A stretch of DNA of 64,000 nucleotides from Petrolisthes cinctipes (taxonomy: Eukaryota > Arthropoda > Malacostraca > Decapoda > Porcellanidae). The stretch's first letter is position 1. The number at the start of each line of letters is the position of its first letter. Where the stretch lies: assembly GCA_033782935.1 (NCBI GenBank), contig JAWQEG010000470.1, positions 434,001 to 498,000 on the forward strand. Reading direction: 5' to 3'. A program made the position numbers and the translations under genes. Below, piece after piece: positions 38,801 to 47,336 of this stretch. Under the pieces are notes generated by a model. It made no database searches, was not told the origin of the DNA, and was given only the letters and a program-made list of their open reading frames with translations.

Positions 38801-39884
38801 TGTGCATGCATCTTCAGTACCCGTTTATATCTCAAATTCAGGCTCAAAACACCCGAAAATTCAATATTTTGGGGTCCCAGAAGCAATCTGTACATGCCTA
38901 CTCAGTGTTAGAGTATTTTCAAAATACAGGCCCAAAACATGCTGAAAATCGATATTTTAGATGCCCAAAGTCAATATGTGCATGTATCTTCTGTACCCGT
39001 TTATATCTCAAATTCAGGCTCAAAACACCCGAAAATTCAATATTTTGGGGTCCCAAAGGAATCTGTACATGCCTACACAGTGCTAGAATATTTTCAAAAT
39101 ATAGGCTAAAAACATGCTAAAAATCGACATTTTAGGTGCCAAAAAATCGATATCTCAAATTCAGTCCCAAAACACCCGAAAATTCGATATTTAGAGGTCC
39201 CAGAAGGTATCTGTACATGCCTACTCCTTGTTAGAGTATTTTCAACATACAGGCCAAAAACATATTGAAAATCGATCTTTTAGGTGCCCAAAAGTCGATA
39301 TGTGCATGCATCATCTGTACCCGTTTATATCTCAAATTCTGGCCCTAAACACCCAAAAATTCGATATTTTGGGGTCCCAGAAGCGATCTGTACATGCCTA
39401 CACCGTGTTAGAGTATTTTCAAAATTCAGGCCCAAAACATGCTGAAAATCGATCTTTTAGGTGCCCAAAGTCAATATGTGCATGTATCTTCTGTACCCGT
39501 TTATATTTTAAATTCAGTCTCAAAACACCCGAAAATTCAATATTTTGGGGTCCCAGAAGCAATCTGTACATGCCTACTCAGTGTTTGAGTATTTTCAAAA
39601 TTCAGGCCCAAAACATGCTGAAAATCGACATTTTTGGTGCCCAAAGTCAATATGTGCATGTATCTTCTGAACCCGTTTATATCTCAAATTCTGGCTCAAA
39701 ACACCCGAAAATTCAATATTTTGGGGTCCCAGAAGCAATCTGTACATGCCTACTCAGTGCTAGAATATTTTCAAAATATAGGCTAAAAACATGCTAAAAA
39801 TCGACATTTTAGGTGCCAAGAAATCGATATCTCAAATTCAGTCCCAAAACAACCGAAAATTCGATATTTAGAGGTCCCAGAAGC
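35851..39884 (+). repeat. 5,311-bp-offset duplication, copy II
   Basis: Monomer starts after C 35938 are A1 36086, B1 36263, C 36439, A2 36587, C 36764, A1 36912, B1 37089, C 37265, A2/B hybrid 37413, C 37590, A2 37738, B2 37915, C 38091, A1 38239 (165 bp), B1 38404, C 38580, A2 38728, B2 38905 (175 bp), C 39080, A1 39228, B 39405, B 39581 and C 39757. The order equals copy I except for the full A1-B1 pair at 36086, which is collapsed to one hybrid there. Two differences noticed are TAAATACATG (37620) against TAAAAACATG, and AAATTCAGTCC against AAATGTAGTCC (32357). Confidence 0.83.
37413..37589 (+). repeat. A2/B hybrid monomer, duplicated copy
   Basis: It has the same junction as 32102-32278, 5,311 bp downstream. 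Both are followed by AATTTGTACATGCC and a C monomer with ACATTATAGGTG. Confidence 0.8.
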
Positions 39885-40228
39885 GATCTGTACATGCCTA
39901 CTCCTTGTTAGAGTATTTTCAAAATTCAGGCCCAAAACATGCTGAAAATCGATATTTTTGGTGCCCAAAGTCAATATGTGCATGTATCTTCTGTACCCGT
40001 TTATATCTCAAATTCAGACTCAAAACACCCGAAAATTCAATATTTTGGGGTCCCAGAAGCAATCTGTACATGCCTACTCAGAGCTAGAATATTTTTAAAA
40101 TATAGGCTAAAAACATGCTAAAAATCGATCTTTTAGGTGCCAAAAAATCGATATCTCAAATTCAGTCCCAAAACACCCGAAAATTCGATATTTAGAGGTC
40201 CCAGAAGGTATCTGTACATGCCTACTCC
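39885..40228 (+). repeat. B-C unit at the edge of two duplication families
   Basis: The B monomer 39905 begins TTGTTAGAG like an A1 but continues as B1. It is followed by C 40081, which begins GAGCTAGAATATTTTTAAAAT and mixes Ca-type (ATCTTTTAGG) and Cb-type (AAAAAATCG, AGAGGTCCC) features. The short 324-bp unit lies exactly between the 5,311-bp-offset copy and the next tandem pair, as expected of an exchange junction. Confidence 0.72.
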
Positions 40229-41230
40229 GTGTTAGAGTATTTTCAAAATACAGGCCAAAAACATACTGAAAATCGATCTTTTAGGTGCCCAAAAGTCGAT
40301 ATGTGCATGCATCTTCTGTACCCGTTTATATCTCAAATTCTGGCCCTAAACACCCGAAAATTCGATATTTTGGGGTCCCAGAAGCGATCTGTACATGCCT
40401 ACTCCGTGTTAGAGTATTTTCAAAATTCAGGCCCAAAACATGCTGAAAATCGATATTTTTGGTGCCCAAAGTCAATATGTGCATGTATCTTCTGTACCCG
40501 TTTATATCTCAAATTCAGGCTCAAAACACCCGAAAATTCAATATTTTGGGGTCCCAGAAGCAATCTGTACATGCCTACTCAGTGCTAGAATATTTTCAAA
40601 ATATAGGCTAAAAACATGCTAAAAATCGATCTTTTAGGTGCCAAAAAGTCGATATCTCAAATTCAGTCCCAAAACACCCGAAAATTCTATATTTAGGGGT
40701 CCCAGAAGCGATCTGTACATGCCTACTCCGTGTTAGAGTATTTTCAAAATACATGCTCAAAACATACTGAAAATCGATCTTTTAGGTGCACAAAAGTCGA
40801 TATGTGCATGCATCTTCAGTACCCGTTTATATCTCAAATTCAGGCTCAAAACACCCGAAAATTCAATATTTTGGGGTCCCAGAAGCAATCTGTACATGCC
40901 TACTCCGTGTTAGAGTATTTTCAAAATTCAGGCCCAAAACATGCTGAAAATCGATCTTTTAGGTGCCCAAAGTCAATATGTGCATGTATCTTCTGTACCC
41001 GTTTATATCTCAAATTCTGGCTCAAAACACCCGAAAATTCAATATTTTGGGGTCCCAGAAACAATCTGTACATGCCTACTCAGTGCTAGAATATTTTCAA
41101 AATATAGGCTAAAAACATGCTAAAAATCGACATTTTAGGTGCCAAAAAATCGATATATCAAATTCAGTCCCAAAACACCCGAAAATTCGATATTTAGAGG
41201 TCCCAGAAGGTATCTGTACATGCCTACTCC

Positions 41231-41407
41231 TTGTTAGAGTATTTTCAAAATACAGGCCAAAAACATACTGAAAATCGATCTTTTAGGTGCCCAAAAGTCG
41301 ATATGTGCATGCATCTTCTGTACCCGTTTATATCTCAAATTCTGGCCCTAAACACCCGAAAATTCGATATTTTGGGGTCCCAGAAGCGATCTGTACATGC
41401 CTACTCC
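41231..41407 (+). repeat. Monomer A1 (177 bp), reference copy
   Basis: This is the first monomer of the hexamer. Diagnostic sequence: ACAGGCCAAAAACATACTG near the start, GTGCCCAAAAGTCGATATG with four A's, CTTCTGTACCCG, GGCCCTAAACACCCG, and ATTCGATATTTTGGGG near the end. It carries the full central segment that C lacks (41305-41333). Many A1 copies elsewhere have TTTTCAACATACAGG in place of TTTTCAAAATACAGG, or AAATCATACTG in place of AAACATACTG, so A1 has sub-lineages. Its 177-bp length is a multiple of three, which is why open frames run through it. Confidence 0.9.
41239..41253. other. 15-bp perfect dyad at monomer start (G/C-ended version)
   Basis: GTATTTTCAAAATAC consists of two 7-bp inverted arms around a single C. 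It occurs near the start of this A1 copy, of A2 monomers and of most B2 monomers. In B1 (GTATTTTCAAAATTC) and in the CAACATAC sub-lineage of A1 the right arm is broken. Protein binding or cruciform formation is possible, but nothing here demonstrates it. Confidence 0.75.
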
Positions 41408-41583
41408 GTGTTAGAGTATTTTCAAAATTCAGGCCCAAAACATGCTGAAAATCGATATTTTTGGTGCCCAAAGTCAATATGTGCATGTATCTTCTGTACC
41501 CGTTTATATCTCAAATTCAGGCTCAAAACACCCGAAAATTCAATATTTTGGGGTCCCAGAAGCAATCTGTACATGCTTACTCA
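41408..41583 (+). repeat. Monomer B1 (176 bp), reference copy
   Basis: Diagnostic sequence: AAATTCAGGCCCAAAAC, ATATTTTTGGTGCCC, CCCAAAGTCAATATG with three A's instead of four (this accounts for 176 rather than 177 bp), a GCATGTATC core, and AATTCAATATTTTGGGG. It usually ends TACTCA before the next GTGCTAG. A sub-lineage has one extra T near the start (TATTTTTCAAAATTC, for example at 9103, 9605, 13293 and 13795) and is 177 bp. Confidence 0.9.
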
Positions 41584-41731
41584 GTGCTAGAATATTTTCA
41601 AAATATAGGCTAAAAACATGCTAAAAATCGATCTTTTAGGTGCCAAAAAGTTGATATCTCAAATTCAGTCCCAAAACACCCGAAAATTCGATATTTAGGG
41701 GTCCCAGAAGCGATCTGTACATGCCTACTCC
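41584..41731 (+). repeat. Monomer Ca (148 bp), short unit-terminating monomer
   Basis: It starts GTGCTAGAATATTTTC and reads ATCTTTTAGGTGCCAAAA and TTAGGGGTCCCAGAAGCG. Compared with A1 it lacks 29 bp (the equivalent of 41305-41333), so GTCGATAT is joined directly to CTCAAATTC. The missing segment is bounded by a 4-bp direct repeat ATAT in the long monomer. The C class closes nearly every unit in the window, whatever the number of long monomers before it. Its TAG near the start terminates the open frames that run through A and B. Confidence 0.9.
41592..41606. other. 15-bp perfect dyad at C-monomer start (A/T-ended version)
   Basis: ATATTTTCAAAATAT is the counterpart of the dyad in A and B2. 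Both outer bases are exchanged together (A...T instead of G...C), so the symmetry is preserved. It is present in the large majority of C monomers. Confidence 0.75.
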
Positions 41732-41908
41732 GTGTTAGAGTATTTTCAAAATACATGCTCAAAACATACTGAAAATCGATCTTTTAGGTGCACAAAAGTC
41801 GATATGTGCATGCATCTTCAGTACCCGTTTATATCTCAAATTCAGGCTCAAAACACCCGAAAATTCAATATTTTGGGGTCCCAGAAGCAATCTGTACATG
41901 CCTACTCA
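41732..41908 (+). repeat. Monomer A2 (177 bp), reference copy
   Basis: Diagnostic sequence: CATGCTCAAAACATACTG, GTGCACAAAAGTCG (CAC where A1 has CCC), CTTCAGTACCCG (CAG where A1 has CTG), GGCTCAAAACACCCG, and AATTCAATATTTTGGGG. The second half is B-like and the first half A-like, so A2 may itself be an old A/B recombinant (inference). A sub-lineage has CATCATCAGTACCC (23700s, 28030s, 49000s, 57960s). Confidence 0.88.
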
Positions 41909-42084
41909 GTGTTAGAGTATTTTCAAAATACAGGCCCAAAACATGCTGAAAATCGATATTTTAGATGCCCAAAGTCAATATGTGCATGTATCTTCTGTAC
42001 CCGTTTATATCTCAAATTCAGGCTCAAAACACCCGAAAATTCAATATTTTGGGGTCCCAGAAGCAATCTGTACATGCCTATACA
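41909..42084 (+). repeat. Monomer B2 (176 bp), reference copy
   Basis: It differs from B1 in having AATACAGGCCCAAAAC (B1: AATTCAGG) and ATATTTTAGATGCCC (B1: ATATTTTTGGTGCCC). Most copies end TACACAGTGCTAG rather than TACTCAGTGCTAG; this copy ends TATACAGTG, a variant shared with the copy near 46085. It normally follows A2 and precedes Cb. Confidence 0.88.
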
Positions 42085-42232
42085 GTGCTAGAATATTTTC
42101 AAAATATAGGCTAAAAACATGCTAAAAATCGACATTTTAGGTGCCAAAAAATCGATATCTCAAATTCAGTCCCAAAACACCCGAAAATTCGATATTTAGA
42201 GGTCCCAGAAGGTATCTGTACATGCCTACTCA
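42085..42232 (+). repeat. Monomer Cb (148 bp), reference copy
   Basis: It carries the same 29-bp deletion as Ca but reads ACATTTTAGGTGCC, GCCAAAAAATCGATATC and TAGAGGTCCCAGAAGGTA. Cb normally closes the A2-B2 trimer, and Ca the A1-B1 trimer. This pairing defines the hexamer. Sub-lineages have GCCAATAAATCG (for example 21530s, 25860s, 47150s) or ATCGATATATC (for example 27360s, 34990s). Confidence 0.88.
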
Positions 42233-43735
42233 GTGTTAGAGTATTTTCAAAATACAGGCCCAAAACATACTGAAAATCGATCTTTTAGGTGCCCAAAAGT
42301 CGATATGTGCATGCATCTTCTGTACCCGTTTATATCTCAAATTCTGGCCCTAAACACCCGAAAATTCGATATTTTGGGGTCCCAGAAGCGATCTGTACAT
42401 GCCTACTCCGTGTTAGAGTATTTTCAAAATTCAGGCCCAAAACATGCTGAAAATCGATATTTTTGGTGCCCAAAGTCAATATGTGCATGTATCTTCTGTA
42501 CCCGTTTATATCTCAAATTCAGGCTCAAAACACCCGAAAATTCAATATTTTGGGATCCCAGAAGCAATCTGTACATGCCTACTCAGTGCTAGAATATTTT
42601 CAAAATATAGGCTAAAAACATGCAAAAAATCGATCTTTTAGGTGCCAAAAAGTCGATATCTCAAATTCAGTCCCAAAACACCCGAAAATTCGATATTTAG
42701 GGGTCCCAGAAGCGATCTGTACATGCCTACTCCGTGTTAGAGTATTTTCAAAATACATGCTCGAAACATACTGAAAATCGATCTTTTAGGTGCACAAAAG
42801 TCGATATGTGCATGCATCTTCAGTACCCGTTTATATCTCAAATTCAGGCTCAAAACACCCGAAAATTCAATATTTTGGGGTCCCAGAAGCAATCTGTACA
42901 TGCCTACTCAGTGTTAGAGTATTTTCAAAATACAGGCCCAAAACATGCTGAAAATCGATATTTTAGATGCCCAAAGTCAATATGTGCATGTATCATCTGT
43001 ACCCGTTTATATCTCAAATTCAGGCTCAAAACACCCGAAAATTCAATATTTTGGGGTCCCAGAAGCAATCTGTACATGCCTACTCAGTGCTAGAATATTT
43101 TCAAAATATAGGCTAAAAACATGCTAAAAATCGATCTTTTAGGTGCCAAAAAGTCGATATCTCAAATTCAGTCCCAAAACACCCGAAAATTCGATATTTA
43201 GGGGTCCCAGAAGCGATCTGTACATGCCTACTCCGTGTTAGAGTATTTTCAAAATACATGCTCAAAACATACTGAAAATCGATCTTTTAGGTGCACAAAA
43301 GTCGATATGTGTATGCATCTTCAGTACCCGTTTATATCTCAAATTCAGGCTCAAGACACCCGAAAATTCAATATTTTGGGGTCCCAGAAGCAATCTGTAC
43401 ATGCCTACTCAGTGTTAGAGTATTTTCAAAATACAGGCCCAAAACATGCTGAAAATCGATATTTTAGATGCCCAAAGTCAATATGTGCATGTATCATCTG
43501 TACCCGTTTATATCTCAAATTCAGGCTCAAAACACCCGAAATTTCAATATTTTGGGGTCCCAGAAGCAATCTGTACATGCCTACACAGTGCTAGAATATT
43601 TTCAAAATATAGGCTAAAAACATGCTAAAAATCGACATTTTAGGTGCCAATAAATCGATATCTCAAATTCAGTCCCAAAACACCCGAAAATTCGATATTT
43701 AGAGGTCCCAGAAGGTATCTGTACATGCCTACTCC

Positions 43736-44059
43736 GTGTTAGAGTATTTTCAAAATACAGGCCAAAAACATACTGAAAATCGATATTTTAGATGCCCAAA
43801 GTCAATATGTGCATGTATCTTCTGTACCCGTTTATATCTCAAATTCAGGCTCAAAACACCCGAAAATTCAATATTTTGGGGTCCCAGAAGCAATCTGTAC
43901 ATGCCTACACAGTGCTAGAATATTTTCAAAATATAGGCTAAAAACATGCTAAAAATCGACATTTTAGGTGCCAAAAAATCGATATCTCAAATTCAGTCCC
44001 AAAACACCCGAAAATTCGATATTTAGAGGTCCCAGAAGGTATCTGTACATGCCTACTCC
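43736..44059 (+). repeat. Junction unit of the 40-47 kb duplication: A1/B2 hybrid plus C
   Basis: The first monomer (43736-43911, 176 bp) is A1 up to ACAGGCCAAAAACATACTG and B2 from ATATTTTAGATGCCC onward. The switch lies in the shared CTGAAAATCGAT at about 43773-43784. It is followed by a Cb at 43912. The unit lies precisely between the two copies of the tandem duplication and is best read as the crossover product. Confidence 0.82.
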
Positions 44060-47000
44060 GTGTTAGAGTATTTTCAAAATACAGGCCAAAAACATACTGA
44101 AAATCGATCTTTTAGGTGCCCAAAAGTCGATATGTGCATGCATCTTCTGTACCCGTTTATATCTCAAATTCTGGCCCTAAACACCCGAAAATTCGATATT
44201 TTGGGGTCCCAGAAGCGATCTGTACATGCCTACTCCGTGTTAGAGTATTTTCAAAATTCAGGCCCAAAACATGCTGAAAATCGATATTTTTGGTGCCCAA
44301 AGTCAATATGTGCATGTATCTTCTGTACCCGTTTATATCTCAAATTCAGGCTCAAAACACCCGAAAATTCAATATTTTGGGGTCCCAGAAGCAATCTGTA
44401 CATGCCTACTCAGTGCTAGAATATTTTCAAAATATAGGCTAAAAACATGCTAAAAATCGATCTTTTAGGTGCCAAAAAGTCGATATCTCAAATTCAGTCC
44501 CAAAACACCCGAAAATTCTATATTTAGGGGACCCAGAAGCGATCTGTACATGCCTACTCCGTGTTAGAGTATTTTCAAAATACATGCTCAAAACATACTG
44601 AAAATCGATCTTTTAGGTGCACAAAAGTCGATATGTGCATGCATCTTCAGTACCCGTTTATATCTCAAATTCAGGCTCAAAACACCCGAAAATTCAATAT
44701 TTTGGGGTCCCAGAAGCAATCTGTACATGCCTACTCCGTGTTAGAGTATTTTCAAAATTCAGGCCCAAAACATGCTGAAAATCGATCTTTTAGGTGCCCA
44801 AAGTCAATATGTGCATGTATCTTCTGTACCCGTTTATATCTCAAATTCTGGCTCAAAACACCCGAAAATTCAATATTTTGGGGTCCCAGAAACAATCTGT
44901 ACATGCCTACTCAGTGTTAGAGTATTTTCAAAATTCAGGCCCAAAACATGCTGAAAATCGACATTTTTGGTGCCCAAAGTCAATATGTGCATGTATCTTC
45001 TGTACCCATTTATATCTCAAATTCAGGCTCAAAACACCCAAAAATTCAATATTTTGGGGTCCCAGAAGCAATCTGTACATGCCTACTCAGTGCTAGAATA
45101 TTTTCAAAATATAGGCTAAAAACATGCTAAAAATCGACATTTTAGGTGCCAAAAAATCGATATCTCAAATTCAGTCCCAAAACACCCGAAAATTCGATAT
45201 TTAGAGGTCCCAGAAGGTATCTGTACATGCCTACTCCTTGTTAGAGTATTTTCAAAATACAGGCCAAAAACATACTGAAAATCGATCTTTTAGGTGCCCA
45301 AAAGTCGATATGTGCATGCATCTTCTGTACCCGTTTATATCTCAAATTCTGGCCCTAAACACCCGAAAATTCGATATTTTGGGGTCCCAGAAGCGATCTG
45401 TACATGCCTACTCCGTGTTAGAGTATTTTCAAAATTCAGGCCCAAAACATGCTGAAAATTGATATTTTTGGTGCCCAAAGTCAATATGTGCATGTATCTT
45501 CTGTACCCGTTTATATCTCAAATTCAGGCTCAAAACACCCGAAAATTCAATATTTTGGGGTCCCAGAAGCAATCTGTACATGCCTACTCAGTGCTAGAAT
45601 ATTTTCAAAATATAGGCTAAAAACATGCTAAAAATCGATCTTTTAGGTGCCAAAAAGTTGATATCTCAAATTCAGTCCCAAAACACCCGAAAATTCGATA
45701 TTTAGGGGTCCCAGAAGCGATCTGTACATGCCTACTCAGTGTTAGAGTATTTTCAAAATACATGCTCAAAACATACTGAAAATCGATCTTTTAGGTGCAC
45801 AAAAGTCGATATGTGCATGCATCTTCAGTACCCGTTTATATCTCAAATTCAGGCTCAAAACACCCGAAAATTCAATATTTTGGGGTCCCAGAAGCAATCT
45901 GTACATGCCTACTCAGTGTTAGAGTATTTTCAAAATACAGGCCCAAAACATGCTGAAAATCGATATTTTAGATGCCCAAAGTCAATATGTGCATGTATCT
46001 TCTGTACCCGTTTATATCTCAAATTCAGGCTCAAAACACCCGAAAATTCAATATTTTGGGGTCCCAGAAGCAATCTGTACATGCCTATACAGTGCTAGAA
46101 TATTTTCAAAATATAGGCTAAAAACATGCTAAAAATCGACATTTTAGGTGCCAAAAAATCGATATCTCAAATTAAGTCCCAAAACACCCGAAAATTCGAT
46201 ATTTAGAGGTCCCAGAAGGTATCTGTACATGCCTACTCAGTGTTAGAGTATTTTCAATATACAGGCCCAAAACATACTGAAAATCGATCTTTTAGGTGCC
46301 CAAAAGTCGATATGTGCATGCATCTTCTGTACCCGTTTATATCTCAAATTCTGGCCCTAAACACCCGAAAATTCGATATTTTGGGGTCCCAGAAGCGATC
46401 TGTACATGCCTACTCCGTGTTAGAGTATTTTCAAAATTCAGGCCCAAAACATGCTGAAAATCGATATTTTTGGTGCCCAAAGTCAATATGTGCATGTATC
46501 TTCTGTACCCGTTTATATCTCAAATTCAGGCTCAAAACACCCGAAAATTTAATATTTTGGGGTCCCAGAAGCAATCTGTACATGCCTACTCAGTGCTAGA
46601 ATATTTTCAAAATATAGGCTAAAAACATGCTAAAAATCGATCTTTTAGGTGCCAAAAAGTCGATATCTCAAATTCAGTCCCAAAACACCCGAAAATTCGA
46701 TATTTAGGGGTCCCAGAAGCGATCTGTACATGCCTACTCCGTGTTAGAGTATTTTCAAAATACATGCTCAAAACATACTGAAAATCGATCTTTTAGGTGC
46801 ACAAAAGTCGATATGTGCATGCATCTTCAGTACCCGTTTATATCTCAAATTCAGGCTCAAGACACCCGAAAATTCAATATTTTGTGGTCCCAGAAGCAAT
46901 CTGTACATGCCTACTCAGTGTTAGAGTATTTTCAAAATACAGGCCCAAAACATGCTGAAAATCGATATTTTAGATGCCCAAAGTCAATATGTGCATGTAT

Positions 47001-47241
47001 CATCTGTACCCGTTTATATCTCAAATTCAGGCTCAAAACACCCGAAATTTCAATATTTTGGGGTCCCAGAAGCAATCTGTACATGCCTACACAGTGCTAG
47101 AATATTTTCAAAATATAGGCTAAAAACATGCTAAAAATCGACATTTTAGGTGCCAATAAATCGATATCTCAAATTCAGTCCCAAAACACCCGAAAATTCG
47201 ATATTTAGAGGTCCCAGAAGGTATCTGTACATGCCTACTCC
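44060..47241 (+). repeat. Tandem duplication at 40-47 kb, copy II (3,182 bp)
   Basis: Units start at 44060, 44561 (677 bp: A2 44561, B 44738, B 44914, C 45090), 45238, 45739, 46240 and 46741. Relative to copy I it has one extra B monomer (+176) and lacks one A2-B2-Ca trimer (-501), which accounts for the net -325 bp. The last A2 (46741) also has a private G to T in TTTTGTGGTCCC. Confidence 0.85.
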
Positions 47242-47336
47242 GTGTTAGAGTATTTTCAAAATACAGGCCAAAAACATACTGAAAATCGATCTTTTAGGTG
47301 CCCAAAAGTCGATATGTGCATGCATCTTCTTTACCA
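47242..47336 (+). repeat. Start of the A1 at 47242, upstream of the superduplication identity zone
   Basis: This A1 has TTCTTTACCAGTTTA, a derivative of the GTACCAGTTTA lineage at 21710 and 26043. The A1 at 56209, in register 8,967 bp later, has the ordinary GTACCCGTTTA and a CAATATAC start. Near-identity of the two long copies therefore begins only after about 47337. Confidence 0.7.

Larger units (their letters stand above)
41231..42232 (+). repeat. Reference 1,002-bp hexameric higher-order repeat (A1-B1-Ca-A2-B2-Cb)
   Basis: This is a clean example of the larger periodicity. Two 501-bp trimers, A1-B1-Ca (41231-41731) and A2-B2-Cb (41732-42232), follow each other and differ at diagnostic positions in all three monomers. 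The same alternation is visible at 17943-18943 (1,001 bp, with a 1-bp deletion in B2), 21620-22621 and 25953-26954. Elsewhere it is disturbed by added or lost monomers. I use this copy as the reference for naming the monomer types; the subtype names are mine. Confidence 0.9.
40229..43735 (+). repeat. Tandem duplication at 40-47 kb, copy I (3,507 bp, seven 501-bp trimers)
   Basis: Trimers start every 501 bp at 40229, 40730, 41231, 41732, 42233, 42734 and 43235. Private variants shared with copy II: TTCTATATTTAGGGG (40685 and 44517), AGAAACAATC (41058 and 44889), AAAGTTGATATC (41648 and 45655), CCTATACAGTG (42079 and 46086), CTCAAGACACCC (43351 and 46857), and GAAATTTCAATA (43539 and 47044). 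Confidence 0.88.

Noticed and set aside
41375..41392. CENP-B-box-like motif in A1 (TTCGATATTTTGGGG)
   Set aside because: Aligned with the core nTTCGnnnnAnnCGGGn it matches the TTCG and GGG parts but lacks the required A and the C of CGGG. The few TTTCGGGG variants, such as near 1360, have the wrong spacing. Its presence in A1 and absence in B and A2 (TTCAATATTTT) is interesting, but the match is too weak to call.
43736..44059. The hybrid unit at 43736 as a foreign insertion
   Set aside because: Every part matches an A1, B2 or Cb monomer already present in the array, so a recombination junction explains it without an insertion.
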